DNA from: Dromaius novaehollandiae
Taxonomy: Eukaryota > Chordata > Aves > Casuariiformes > Dromaiidae
Reading direction: 5' to 3'
NCBI RefSeq assembly: GCF_036370855.1
Contig: NC_088112.1
Span: 21,196,469 to 21,260,468, forward strand
DNA length: 64,000 nt
Both the position numbers and the translations under genes were made by a program. Numbering within the stretch: position 1 is the first letter of the stretch; every line of letters begins with the position of its first letter. The notes under the pieces were generated by a model that saw nothing but the letters and a program-made list of their open reading frames with translations, was not told the origin of the DNA and ran no database searches. Below, piece after piece: positions 33,651 to 47,400 of this stretch.

Positions 33651-36600
33651 TATTTTTGCCTCTGGCTGATGAAACCGTCCATGGTGACCCACGCAGGAGC
33701 GATCCTAAGACCCCCAACTAGCTGCAGTGCTGGAACACCTACGGCCTCCTTAACAGTGGCTGGGACAGACATCAGTACCTCTAGATACTCACTGTATTTT
33801 AAGATAGTAACATGACTACCTAAGAGAGAACAGAGCCCAACTGCATGGCATGGCAAACACACAGGGGGAAAGAAAAGGCAGATTTGTGTTTTTAGTGATT
33901 CCATCTTTCCTGGACAAGCTCTTAGACAATTAATGTCTGAGCTCCATGGTACAAAATGGGCTTTGCAAAAAAAGGCTTTGCAAGGGCTGCACCAGCGGTG
34001 AGCTCACGTGTTATGTCCCTTTGATGGTCACAGCGCCAGTGGGATAAAATGGGACAGCAGTGGCAAGAAGGAGAATATGGGCTATATCAGGTTTTTTTCG
34101 GCCTTTTGAGTGACTGTGACAGGGCAGATCTGTGAAGCAGATAAAGCTGCTTTGTGGTGTGAAATGCAGCAGTTTAATTCTTTGTGAACATGGAGCAAGA
34201 TACACCAAAAAAATCTCCTGCCCGTGCCAGGAATTAGCACTAGTTCAGCTATGGGTTTGGCTGTCCAGGGCATGCATTTTCCTTTGAAGATAAAGGCCTT
34301 TTATGTTCTTAAAGATGAGACTGGAGTTGATATAAGTAAAGAATTTCCATTTCACAGGTAACTTTCATGGGGGTTTTTTGTGGTTTCCTTTTGACTCACT
34401 ATGAAAAGGACTTTCAAAAACTTCCTGCACACAGAGGATAAGAATCTAAAACTGATGCCACATGTGTTAGTGTTGCCACTGCCCACTCCCGAAAGCTGCT
34501 AGGGAATAGTCACAGATGACATCCATTTCACTCAAAGGCTGCTGGGCTTTTAAGAGCCTTGGTCTCAAAGCAAACCCCGTCAAGTGGGCTAACAAGTGGT
34601 CTGGGAAGGAAGAAGTCTGGATCTGGCTCATACTGATTCTCATGGTAGATGTCACTACAGACTGCAGGGACTGTGACTTCAGCTAATCCTGGCCTGGCCA
34701 GAAAGGTGCCAGTCCATCCATCTCTTTACTGCTAAAGATCTGCTCAAGAACTTCTGTAACCTGTTCCTACAACCCTTCAGCAGTATGTCCAAGCTACAAC
34801 TCCACTGCTGCTACGCAAGCCCAATCCTTTCCCTACAGTTATTGGGCAAGAAGTTTCTGCCCTGCTTTGTACCTTCTTCTCTTCAGCAAGTTTTAAGTGT
34901 TTAAAGACTGCTAGCATGTCTTGTTTCCTCAAGGCCACCCAAATCCTGCAATCCCTGTCTAAGCAAGTCCAGAAGTACTTGAGAACTGCCAGTGTCCTTT
35001 ACTGAGCCCTGCTTCCAGAGCTCCTGAAAATCTCCATTAGCTAGAAATGACAATATTGGACCTGATGGATAGGACAGACTAAATTATCCTAATGATATGA
35101 ATCTCTTAGCCTTTTAGGAGATGAACCTTTCTAATAATGTCATCTTCTGGAAGCTTAGGGACCAACTGGAAATGCTTGAAGTCCATCAGCTCCCAGAACT
35201 CCACTGAACAGGTTTACGGACCTGCATGTACAGTTGCACACAGTTCTGAAAATACCTTTCCTCCATCTAGCAGAAGATGAAGAGGAGCAAAGATCACTAA
35301 CAGAACAAGTAGTACGTGGATGTGCAAGCCCTGGTTGCTCTTCTCTGGAAAGCCCTGGGGTCTGTGCTCTGCAAGGAAGAGCTTTCCTGGCCTTATCAGC
35401 TCCTGCAGCAGCTCCTCTAATCTCTATGCAGATTTAAAAAAGACTTGTGGTGGAAGACAGGAAGGCACTAACTTCCTGCCTCTGAAGTTTTCTCATGAAC
35501 CTCTTTAATTCTTGACTGCTGTTTCAGATCTTTGGCAGCTTTCTGCTTAACAGTACTCCAGAGCCCAAGACAAACCTGGCCAGACTGGTTAGCCCAAGTC
35601 CCAGGTGGTCCCTTTTCTGAAGCTGTTCACGCCACAACAGGGGCCAGTTTAAGTGCTGCCATCCAGGAAGATGGTAACAGAGATTGTCTTCAGAGGTGTC
35701 ATAATGACAGAGACCTGTCATGAGGCTGACATTTTCCACAGCAAGAAACTACCCAGAATCTCACTCAAAATTCAGGAATCACATATTAGTGTCCCAAATT
35801 GCTACAGCTGTACAGAGCTGTCTCCTGCAGAGGTTGCACCTCCAGCCATCAAGAGATTTAAGCCACAGCCACAGGCATACAATGATCTTCCTAACATCCA
35901 GAGGAGAGGACATCATCAGAAGAGACTGGGCAAGCAATTTGAGCCTATATTCCTCTATAATACACTAAGTTTTCCAATTCACCCCAAAGCCTGTTACTGC
36001 CAGAACCCTTCATGTTCCTTCACAGCCTGGGCTGGGCTATAGGGGAGGCACACAGCACCACATCTCCGTGAGCAAACAAATTCAGAATGGCTCCTGCTTG
36101 ATCTCACAATTATGTGCAAGAACCTTAGCCTATCAGAGAATAAACAGTGGTTTCTTATTCAGCTTATTCAACTCTACTTGCTCAAGTGTTAAACATGTCC
36201 ATTTAACACTCATTTGATCTAATCTGGTTATCCTGAATAATGGTATTATAAAAAATAGTAGAATGTAACACTAAGTTTAAGTCTTTTAAAAGATACATAA
36301 TATATGCCAAGCTGTAACTTGTCTGATTTCTATTTCAGCTTTTTCAGTCACTCTCCTCATTTCCAGCCAGCTGGTAAATAGTTACTATGGGAGCACTTAA
36401 TGCAGAATGACTCAGCACTCCCCCACATTTCAGTGTCAGCTCTGCCCTTCTGATTTCTTATAATCATAACCTTGCTCTTCCTCTTCTGTTTCGCTGCAGA
36501 ATTATGATTCTTTAAAAAGTCATTCTTCCATGTGTAATTTGGCATTCATTTTGGGAGCCAAAGCAAGAACCTGTCTGTCCAGTAAAGATCATACCTATTC

Positions 36601-37699
36601 AGGATGCTATTTCAGCTTTCCTTTTGTGTTGATCACCAAGATATTCAAACTGTTTCCATCATCTCTCACCATTTCAGTGTAGAATCCTCTGTAGATTTAA
36701 ATCACCCATTGGCAAGTGAGCAAGTCTAATATCAAACCACAACCCACTCTGCTCCAGAACTTCCAACTCTGTTTCATTGGCTGTGAGCAGAAAAAAGTAC
36801 CTCCTCCTTTGGTTATTGTTGAAAGCCCCTTGCTTTCTGCTCCCGGACAGGAATTCCAGTTTTTGCACTTACATTGGATTGTGGGTTGTGTTTAAACCTT
36901 GAGTTTTCTCTCCTTGATCCTCTGTTCTTTAGAGGTGAACAGGTCAGCCAATTCTCATTATGACCACCAGCACTACTGTTCTGGTGCTGGGAGAAGCCAC
37001 ACATCTCTACCTGTATCTTAAGGGAACTTGCCAAGAACAGGAATCCATAAGAGTCATCTGATTTGCCATGTCTAAAAGCAGGAGATGGTTTTGGTTAGTC
37101 ATCGGTTTAGACGCAAGTACTTGTTTCTAGTGGAACCTACAAAGTGTGTGGCTTTCCTGTGGCTTTGTCTCATGGTTGGATTGTCCCAGGGCAAGAAGGG
37201 CATGAACTTTTGCACCAGAACTTTTCCTGTAGTTGAGATGTTTATTAAACCTTCTTCTGGCATCTAGTACCGGTGAGTCTGAATTGGCTGGCTTGGGATC
37301 TCATCTCAGCCAATTTCTTGACTCCCACCTGCTAAAATGGTAGCTGACAGGTTTATGAGAAGTGACATGACAATTATCTGTGGAAAGGTTTAAGGTTTAG
37401 ACAATTCCACTTGATGAAAGTTAGCATAGTCTTTAACCTTTCAATGCAGAAGTGTACTTGAGAAAGAATCCTTTATTTTTTATAGAGCTCCTCAAGTGCC
37501 TTCCATGTTTCTATCAAAAAGTTCTAAGCATTTACAATCTTGACCTTATACAGAAAGTGCCGAGTACCTTACACTGCACTAGCACCTTCTGCCTAGTGAT
37601 TTCAAAGCATGAATAAGTAAAATGGTCACCTGGATCAATAATATGACCTGTAGGTGCTGCAGAGAAGAAATAGGAGGAAGAGACGAGTGACATACCCAA

Positions 37700-37970
37700 G
37701 TCCTTACAGAAGAGGAGTGTGAGCTCTGCCCGTGATCCCCGCAGAAAGACACCGTCCCAAGAGGCAGACGAGGCACTCCGGCAGTGCCGCGCTGGGCTGC
37801 TGCAGCGGGGCGCGGAGCTGGGAGGCGGCAGCAGCCGCTGCTCCTGGAGGAGCCGGAGCCCGAGGCCGGCGGCGGCTCAGCACCGCGGACAGCGCCCACC
37901 GCCCCGGGCTCCTCCCTTGAAAGCGACCCGGTCTTCGCCCCCTGGAGCCACCGGGTTTTGTGACCGACTG
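37700..37970. other. Isolated CpG-rich islet
   Basis: About 270 bp with dense CpG (for example GCAGCGGGGCGCGGAGC), sharply bounded by AT-rich CpG-poor sequence. It has no convincing coding content or splice structure. It could be an orphan promoter or enhancer. Confidence 0.4.
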
Positions 37971-40396
37971 CAGTGTGCGGTGCTGCTTGCCAGTGCTCTA
38001 CATAACACTTACTGGTTAATGTTATTATATATAGCATACTGGTTACTATACCACCCTAGAAGCCCCACTTGCTCCTTCTGAAGTGCGTGCCTGCTCTCTG
38101 CATTCTCCAACCATTTTTTTCCACCTGTGAAAGACAGTTAACCTCATGCTGTATTTCCCAACAACCATCTTATACCCAAAAATGCGGTCTGAGAGCTGGC
38201 AAGCAGTCCAGCTATTCAGGATGAGAAGATGATACATTTACCAGAAGACCAGCACACAGATTCATGCTATTTGGCAGCTCAGATTAGGAACGAACGATAG
38301 GAGGACTGGCATTTTGGCAAGTCTATTTTGCATCCCACAGCAAAGAACAGTACAAATCGCTCCTGAAGGCTATATGAACATGCTGTACAGTGCCAAAGCA
38401 TAAGTGTTCCTACCTACTCAGAAGATTTAAACAAACGTATTTTGGAGAGATGAAGAGCTAAGATCAGCCCTTTGAAGACAAATGTAAATCTTCATCAAGC
38501 CAATAGAAGTGGCTACCTCCTCTGACCACTACATAGGTGCTTAAGTCATCACTGATACTGGCCAGCAGAACATTTTGGTTTGCTAGCAGCTCTTGGCTAA
38601 ACTATGTTTCTATTATTGTGTATCATCTCTTATCTGCAAGTGTGCAGTTACTATCAGAGAGCAGCAATGGCCAGCTGCTCCCTCAGGGACAGGGATCTGG
38701 GAGCCAAGCACAACCATGCAGCCAGGAGGACAGGGCCCTCACCACCTAGGGCCCAGTCCCACAGTACCTGAGCCAGGAAAGCAAGACAGGCCTAGGGATG
38801 GCAGCCGGTGGTCTACCAAGAGCCCAGATGATCAGACAAGTTTGTGATGAAGAGGCAGGTCCAAGGTCAAGCCAGGAAGTCGGTCCAAGGGCCAGGTTCT
38901 GGATCAAAGGCGACCTTGGCCAGGCACAGGCATGGCTGTGGCTGAGATGCAGGCTGGTGCTCCTCTGACATAGCTCAGGCAAGGAGTAATAGCCCTGGGG
39001 CTGAGCTTAAATAGGCTCCTGGGCCCATGGGCAAGGTGTGGGTGGAGGCCTCAGGTGAGGCTGATCAGGGCCATTAAGGTCTGTTCATGCCCCCAGGGCC
39101 CTGCCAGTTATCTGTGGCAGGAGAACTGTTGGAGAAGTGGCTTAGGGTCCAAACTTTCTGCAGCAAGGGCTGTCTTTCAATGTGTGACTCCACAGTTCTT
39201 TCCATAATGAGGGCTCTACGTGATACTGTAATGTAATCATCAACTAACTTGCATTTATCTGTTAAATATTTACAGTAAAGACATTTCATTTGGTAAATAT
39301 ATATATGTATGCAAATTGTAATTCTTGGACTCTGAAACAATCTAGCAAGCATGGCATTTTACTATGTCACATTAATTTCATATAATTTACCCTACCCACC
39401 CCTGTTTGCTGAGATGAACAACTGTAGTGACAAAATTCTTCCCCCTTGTAAGAAAAAGGCTGTGTATAAAATTTCTACTTAACTGTTCACAGGAAAATTC
39501 AGTTGACTGCCTATGCAAGTTAGGAAAACCAAAACATTTCATTTGAGGGTACAAAAATACCAGCAGTGCTAGATAAAAATGGTTTAATACCCTACTTTAT
39601 TTTTTTGGTTTCTGTTCGCATCCTGTTCGCCATCGTGAACTCTCTGAACTATTTCTGGCAGGATTATGCAAGGAGAGGGGTGGTGACACTGCTCCGCTGC
39701 TGCTACACCAGTCCGAGGGCTCCAGCTGTGAAAACAAAGCAAAAAGTTACGAGAGCTTGTTGAGAACAAACACATTCTAGTCCTGCTTTTCCTACATTGC
39801 AGTAAGAATAAACAAGTAGCTCTATTAAAGTTGTTTTGGAACAAACTAAGACATCCAAGCTGGACGGAGCAGCTGTTTAATCTCATAACCCTTCACGCTG
39901 GCTACTCTGCAATCACATGTGGCCAAAGAAAGATATTCAGCTTAACCTCTTCTAGCTTGGATCCAAAAGACTCCTGTCAACACACTGGGCCTGGCTCTGG
40001 CCTCACTTATGCTGATGTCAACCAGGATTAATTCTTTTGAAGCAAATTAAGCTATACCACTATCAGGCTGGAAATAAAGCATCAGCCCTAATATAAATAC
40101 AAACATACACTGTAATAACCTCTGTGTTTTCATTAGACAGAAGCTCTTCTGTTTGGATCTGGATAGCAGAAAAATATAGATATTGTAATGCTAGTTGTGG
40201 CTAACGAGCCATAGCTCCCAAGGAAAGCAGTGACAAAGGCAATACCTTAGCACATACGAAAATCCCACCTTCTCACAGCATTTTGATGGGAATTCCTCAA
40301 CTTTAAGTGGTGTTTTAAAGGATAACTTGCATATCTTGAATTAGTTTGACACAAGTTTTGGGTGAAGGAGTCACAAGAGAATCAAGATTTTTGTAT

Positions 40397-40513
40397 ATCT
40401 ATAGCTATATTTTATATGTTTGTGTGTTTATATGTGTATATCGAAATCTATAAATATGTATCTATAATATGCCCACACATATGCATACATAAATATATAC
40501 ATATAAATATGTT
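40397..40513. repeat. TA/TG-rich simple repeat
   Basis: Interrupted TATA, TATG and ATAAATAT tract of about 115 bp. Confidence 0.85.
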
Positions 40514-42001
40514 ACACATCAAAAAGGCATATTTCACACATTAGCAGCAAAACGTGAACATTTAACCTTTAAGTAACAAAGACAATGTGTGTGAAACATT
40601 ACATTGCACAGAAGATCTGCCTTAACCAGGACAATTTGAGAAGCTGTGAGTTTACAGTTGACATATAAAATCATCTGTTTGGTTTTAAACTTTTTGTACA
40701 AATGGACCCTGTTCACTAGAGATTGATAACCAGAGAGTCATCCGGTTTCTGCAGTTCAGTCGTCTCTAAGTTCACAGCAGAGCCAGCAATAGTAACTGCT
40801 AGTGCTTAATTAGGCAATAAAAATCTGGAGGAAACTAAAATGGAAAAAAACATCCAAAAGGGGAGGGTGCAGACTGAGTCATGAAGACTCAGAGTGAATT
40901 AATTGCCTAGGGAATTATCTCATTCAGAAATAATAATAACTTTTGAACAGAACAGAGCAAGTTCTCCTGGGGCAAACACAGGTTCTGGCAGAAATGGGCT
41001 CGAGGAGGGCTTGGGAAAAGAGAGCAGCTTAGAATCAAGCTCAGGAAGTTCTTCCAGATTAATCTTATTTAAATTAGAAACAAGGGATGTCCCCAAAATT
41101 TCACCTGACAGAGACTAAATGAGTAATTTTTCTCCCCAGACACCAGCACACGTGCTTCCTTACCCACTTGCCTTTTTTAAAAAATCTCCTTCTGCTGGTC
41201 AGTCTCTAAGATCTCAAGGCAAGTATCAAATGCTTCAAAATTTAACAAATATGTCAAAACCCCTGAGCATCACTGACAGGCACGGTGGTGCAGTACCTCA
41301 TCACCTGATGAGCCATATTGAAGATACACGAGCAGATACAGAAAGCTTGTGCCTTTTCTTACCCTTCTGAAATGTCTGAAGCCTTTTTCCATGTGTGCTC
41401 CTTTCCATTTTCTAAAATCCACTTTTGGGATTGCTTTGTTTCTTTGATAACGTGCTTGTAAGGAACACTCTTCAGCATTTTCTGTGGCAAGGAAAATTCA
41501 TGAAAATAGGATGTTAGTGTATGCACACACTTCAGGATTTCTTACAGCGACACTGAAATAAAACACGCGCTTACCCAGGAGTGGCACAACGCTGTATGTG
41601 AAGACCTGCCTCAAGAATACGTAGCTGATTGCCAGCTTTGGTACAAAACCTGCTCTGAACAATCAGGATCCTCAGCGCACCCTCTTTTAATTAAATTAAA
41701 TTTCAAAACATAAAAAAAATTATGAGCAGAGTAGCCTTGGAAAATATAAGAAAAATCTCTTAGATAAAACACGATATCTTATACTTCAGCCTAGCCATGT
41801 AGCTGCTGTGTCCATGGTGCCGGTCTGCGTCACTATTAGGAGTTTCGCATTTGCGAAGGAATATTGCGCTCTGTAAGATGTTCCTGGTGATGTCCACCTC
41901 TATTTTTTGATTTTTGAACTGAAATGAGAATGAAATGGTGCTAACAAAGGCCCCAGCTAACTGTGCTTCGCCTTCCTTCCTCGCCGGCCCGGGAGAGGTC
42001 T

Positions 42002-42054
42002 GGAGAGGAGGACGGAGGAGAGGACGGAGGAGAGGACGGAGGAGAGGACGGAGA
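42002..42054. repeat. 12-bp tandem repeat GGAGAGGACGGA, about 4 copies
   Basis: Purine-rich short tandem array, three copies perfect, inside a small CpG-rich islet. Confidence 0.93.
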
Positions 42055-43527
42055 GCTGCCACCGGCGGTCCTGCAGCGCTACCCGCCGCACGCCGGGCCG
42101 CTGTGACGGACGCGCGCCGGTGCTTCGGGGGAACTGTTGACCGCATTATTGTAAAAGTCACCATTTGTGCTGCAAATGCTACACAGAAAAACAAACCACT
42201 AACTTTCCCAGCCTAGGCGAGAACCGAGATCCCCCAATGCCGAGTTTTGCCGCTGATCGGTGGCACGACCACAGCGACAGCGTGACCACAGCGACAGCGC
42301 GGCTTGGCAGAGCACAACAGTGAGGTTTTGGCTTTGTTTCCCTCTGCCGTAATCCCGGTTTTGGCGAAAGCTGCCATCTGCTGTCGGAAGCTCGTGCAGG
42401 CGCCGGCGCTCCGGGACGGAGCCGAAGCCAGGGAAGCAGCGGGACGCAGAGCTGGAGGAGCAGCTCACCGAGAGCAGACCCAAATGCCTTTCATATGACC
42501 TCATATTAGCAGCTGTCTCACACAGTCCGTCATGATATAATAGACTTAGATTGTACCGAAACGGAGCGGCTTTCCGACGAGAGTCCTGGCATCTGCACTG
42601 CAGACCACGAGCTGCTAAAGCCACTCTGCCAGGGCCTGTTGTGTGGACCCTTTATTCAGTACGGCCAACTGCCAGCTGCTTATTGCTGGCGATTTTATGA
42701 AAATATAGAAAGGATAGCTCATGTAATTTTTATAGTAGCAAGGTAAGAAGTTGGAAAACTGTTCAGAATTAAAGGTAAATGAGGTCTGAGTATCAGGGCT
42801 GAGCTTGAATTTTGCCGGCACTTTAGAAATACGTGGAATCCACTTGCGCCGCACATAAAGAATGGTTCACTGTTAACGACACAACAGCAAAAACAGCTGT
42901 GAAACAGTAAATCTTTCATTAATATTTGGAATCAAAGAATATGTCTCGCAGCGGAGTAAAATGCACTGTGTGGCCTAATGAAGAACTCTCATCTGAATAT
43001 ACGGGTGCGGAACTGAATGTGCTATAAGGGAGCGTAAATAAAATCCTGCGGATGAAGAGTTCAGTTGGCTTCAGTCAAACTACAGGGAAAATACCGTTGC
43101 ATGACACAAGCGACTCGGACGAATTACTCACATCGTCATGTGTCATCAGCAGGGTTTAAAGCCAGAATTGTCAGCACAGGGGACTTGCATTGCTTAATGT
43201 CAGCCGGACAAGGCAGCGGATGTAACATGAGAAAGCGTGCAGTGATGCTGCATGTTCGCGGACACTGACTGTGAGGAGTTAGAGGAGGGTTTTGCAATGA
43301 TGGGTGACCGGGCAAGAAAACAGCACATAAAATTCAGTGTTGGTAAACACAGACCTGCAAATAGGCAAAATCACCTTTGCTGCGAATAGCAAAGGGCCCT
43401 ACGTTAGCTGGTCTCATTCAGCCTGGGACCAGTGTGGACAGTCCCCCAAGAGAATCAGCTCGGTCTAGTCTATAGCTGTCAAAAAAAGCTAATGAATGTT
43501 AGAAACCTTTTGGAAAGGATTTGAGTA

Positions 43528-43587
43528 CTATATATATACATATATATATATATATATACATATATATATACACACACACATACACAT
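43528..43587. repeat. (TA)n(CA)n compound microsatellite
   Basis: Alternating TA tract followed by CACACACACATACACA. Confidence 0.95.
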
Positions 43588-44206
43588 GGGCCGTTGCAAT
43601 CATGGGCGGCAAGAAGAAGGTTAATTGCAAGTAATTATTCATTATTTCTCAAAATGCGAAAACCAGAAAGACATTCAGTGAAATGACGAGGCAGCAGCAG
43701 TTTGTAAAGAACACACAAAAGCCAGTACCTTCTCACACAGTACTCACTGACTGCAGGACTAATTACTGTGCAATGTCATGGAAAACAAAATCTATACATT
43801 TGTTCAAAAAGGTGTTAAACAAATTCACAGGTGACAGGCCTCTATGCGGCATGAAATGCAGCAGCGGGGATGCAACATTAGTCTCAGAAATTCCCTGCGT
43901 TGCCAAGTGCCAGAGGTCAGGATGGTATCGTAGGGAAAGATCTTCCCACGCAGTCCATTCCTCAAACCATTTCCCTAAGTATTCACTGCTGATTGCAGGA
44001 CACTGGGCAACGACAGGCCATTGATCTGTGCAGCACCTCAATTCTTACTTTTTTTGGTACCATTAGCACATTCTTTCATAAAGGCTCAAAAAGCTGAGAG
44101 CGTAGCATAGACCTTAGTTACATTTAGACACCTACAGTTAAGTATATGCAAGGAGTGGGTACATTTCCTGTAAAAAGTAGAAAACAGATTGACCGCAATA
44201 ATGACA

Positions 44207-44401
44207 TTAGGAGTGTTTCTGTTGAGCTAAACTTTCTCTATGCAATGGGAAATACTGTAATTCAAGCGATTTCACTGCCATAATGGCAACAGAAACAAGG
44301 AACATGATGACAAACAGCCAATTGCCCACAGCGAAATTACAGTCAGTCAGAAAATCATAGTAATCTGCAGGTGAACAAGATGTGAGCCACTGTCCCGTCA
44401 T
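44207..44401 (-). other. Candidate 64-codon open frame with one membrane helix
   Basis: The frame runs from an ATG at 44401 to a TAA at 44207. It contains an acidic stretch (DYYDFLTDC), then a hydrophobic helix (NWLFVIMFLVSVAIMAV) and a charged tail ending in KHS. A good acceptor-like CTTGTTCACCTGCAG immediately precedes the ATTACTATG segment at about 44,366, so this may be a terminal exon rather than a single-exon gene. No family is recognised and no poly(A) signal lies close by. It could be chance. Confidence 0.25.
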
Positions 44402-47400
44402 TAAATAATTTAAACACGAAACAGCTATTTTGCAGAGGGCTCCAAAACCTATGTTTTATAGGTGACATTTTCAAAGCCTATCTTTCCACCTGTAAACTTG
44501 TCATCACAAATACAACGATGTTCTCAGTGAAAGTTGAGCTGCAGGCACTCACATACTGTTTGTGTCAATTTTAGTATAACCAGTAATTTTCAGAAATTTT
44601 CTCAGGTTATATATCCTAAAATGGAGGCTACTAAAATAATAGTAGTAATCGTTTCTGAAAACACTAGGCTCAGAGATCTAAAACATCATCATACTTTGTC
44701 ATCTTAGGAGACACTGAAGCAACTGTAGAGTTGTGAGAAAGCTGAAAATTATGCTGTTATAAGGTATTCCATGGACTTCGGCAGCTCCCTAAATTATTCC
44801 ATGGAACAGTGCTTATTCATGAACATATTGGTCACCATTTTCTTAAAAAAGGAATTAGTAATACAGCTTCAGGCTGACTTGAGCTTAGCTTGAAACAAAG
44901 GATGTGAGAACAGAAAGAAGTTGATTAGTTGAGTGAAAATGGATAAAATTAGTGGGAAAAAACATGAGTTACTTTTGTATACTTTCTATAAAGGAAAACT
45001 AGAAACATGACAGCAGGCAAATTCTGGCTTTAGGTCTTTCCCCAGTGTGGAACTGAGATTTTCAGATGCTATTTCTGTTTCTGTATATTGACACAAATAG
45101 ATGTTAATATTACACTTTAGCCATCGATACGGATTTCTCAGACTTTCATAGTCAGCAAGCAGCAACATGCTCGAGCTGAGCAGCTATTCTTGGGACTGAA
45201 CTAAATGAAATGTGGCACCACTGAATGTAAGGGCGGGTGATACAGGTATACTGGAAAGTCAGAAGGTCTAATAAGTCCACGGAAGGCTTTGACTTTCAAT
45301 TTACATTAGGGTTCTGGAAACACGTCTTCAGTGTTAACTAAACTGCTAAAGCAGTTGCCTGTAACGCAGGCAAGAAACCTCAAGATCTTTTTTTAGCGCG
45401 GAGCAAGGCATTGCCCAGAAAGAAGTGCTTCCCTGGGTCTGCGCGGGAGGAGACGGAGAGCGGCCGGACCTGCCGACGAGGAGCGCGGAAGAGCAGGGGA
45501 TGCCGCGCTGCCTGTGACGCTGCCGGCTAACCGTGATAAGGGCAATATCTGCTGGTTGCTTTAAGCTGACATGATTATTCTTAGAACCTAAATCTCTTTT
45601 TCTGAGGGTGGAAAGTGTTGAAACCCAGGAGTTCATTAGCTGATCGAATGAGATATGGAAACCTATTTCTCAGCACCCAGCTAGGGAAATGGACTAAAAT
45701 CCCCACTGCAATGTGAAATCTTACCTTTTCCCCCTGCTTTGAATAAATTGAGCCTGATGTGTTTTCATTTCTCAGCCCTGCCCTGCTCCCATGGGCAGCC
45801 TCGCAGCTGGTTCTGCGCCCACGCTGGGTTATCCAGCAGTGGTAGATACGGGGCTGCGTATGAGCATCTTCATGGCTTTGTGGGAAAAACAAGCTGAGAG
45901 GCACAGAGAAAAAAATTTCCTCACTGTTTGAAATGGATGAGAGGTAAATGGTTTCTTTTTCACCCCAAAAGGCACATTGGATATGTCAGAAACTTCCAAA
46001 GGAAGCTCTGACTAAGCTTTTGGGGCAGTCTCTGGTATCTGCCAGGGAAACGCCGACCGGAGACAGCTTTCTCCACACGGCTTCACTCAGGGCCCATTAA
46101 CCCTTGACTTTTGCCATTAATTCCACTCGTCGCTGGGGCATTGCTGTTAGTGGAAAACCTTCTGCCGGCCACGGAGGTGACATGAGCGCAGCCCGGCTAT
46201 GGGGCAGCCGCGGCCGGGAGCGGTGTCTCTGCGGCTGCCCCAGGGGCAAGGCCAGTCCTGCTGCCCCCTCACAGCATCATCCGTTTTCACTTTTACACAT
46301 GGTTTTGGCCAACCAGGAAACAAAACTGGCAAAAAAACGAATTATGGAAGGTGCGCATTTCCATCCCCGCTCCCAAATCGATATCGTTGCCACCGGAATC
46401 ATCAGTTGCACAAAGCCATGAGTGACTTTCTTGGCTAACTAGGCGAAGCCCAACAACAAATTGTTCTCCAGATCACTGATCTACTGGAGACCAAAAGGAT
46501 GATTGGGATGGGAAACAGAAGGAGCAGACTGATGGGAAGCGGTTCAGGAGTTTCACACGGGATGGATACGGGTGTCTGGGCAGCACATCTCAGCGTCCAT
46601 CACGGAGAGGCATTTCCCTTCGGGGCCTGGGGCTGCTCACACAGAAATATCCAACTTCCCTCTCCCTAAAACCTGCAAACTGTTGAGATTCGCGAGATGA
46701 TTTCTCCCATATAACTCTAGCCGCTGTAAATCAGTTGCCTGAATTAGAAAAATGTAATTTCTTTGTCACAGCAGCAAGGAAAGGGAAGATATTAAAGCAC
46801 CAGGGACATTCAGTGCATGCTAGCTAACTGTTTTGCAAAGCTGAAAGTGACAGCTAAATTTCTGTAACTTGAATAAGCGCATGGAAATAGAAGCTGGAAG
46901 ATCTCTATCCTTCACTGAAGATTACCCATAAGTGAGTTATTTTAATTTTTTGCTAGGGATTTCTGTGAAAAAGCTGGATGAAGAAGGAGTATGGCTTTTG
47001 ATATAGCCTGAGAAAGTGATATTTCTTCCATTCTTTCATCCTAAATTATATATACATATTATCATTTCTTTTAAGGACTAAATTCATATACCCAGTCTTT
47101 TTCTGCTGTGGGTTTGGCTTGTGCCAAAACTTGTTCAAACCCCGCTAAAGGGCAGTCATACCAGCTAAAGGGCGCTGGCACGTGCTGCAGGGATGGATGG
47201 GTGACTCCCGTACCCCAGCTCTGCTCTGCGGCCGGGGTGGGCGTTTGTCCTGTTTGGCAGTGGTAAGTGATGTCCCTCGAGAAAGGACACTGGTTTGGCC
47301 CCAGGACACGGTTGAGCTGTGCTCGATGACCCAGGGCACCAAGCATTCCTGCGTCACGTGGATGAGAGGCCACAGTTGGGCGGCCAAAGGTTGTAATTAT

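Larger units (their letters stand above)
33651..41400. other. CpG-poor intergenic block
   Basis: Upstream of ACSL6. The sequence has markedly few CpG dinucleotides compared with either side, apart from a CpG-rich islet at about 37,700-37,970. It includes a repeat-like GGTCCAAG/AAGCCAGG segment (38,640-39,060) and an AT tract (40,397-40,513). No gene was recognised; open frames are short and lack family motifs. Confidence 0.6.

Noticed and set aside
33403..33717. In-frame N-terminal extension of ACSL6 upstream of 33377
   Set aside because: Open, but low-complexity. The family start MLxxxLxSGGSxWLxV coincides with the ATG at 33377.
43763..44041. 92-codon minus-strand open frame
   Set aside because: No recognised motif and no supporting splice or poly(A) signal; kept out of the gene list.
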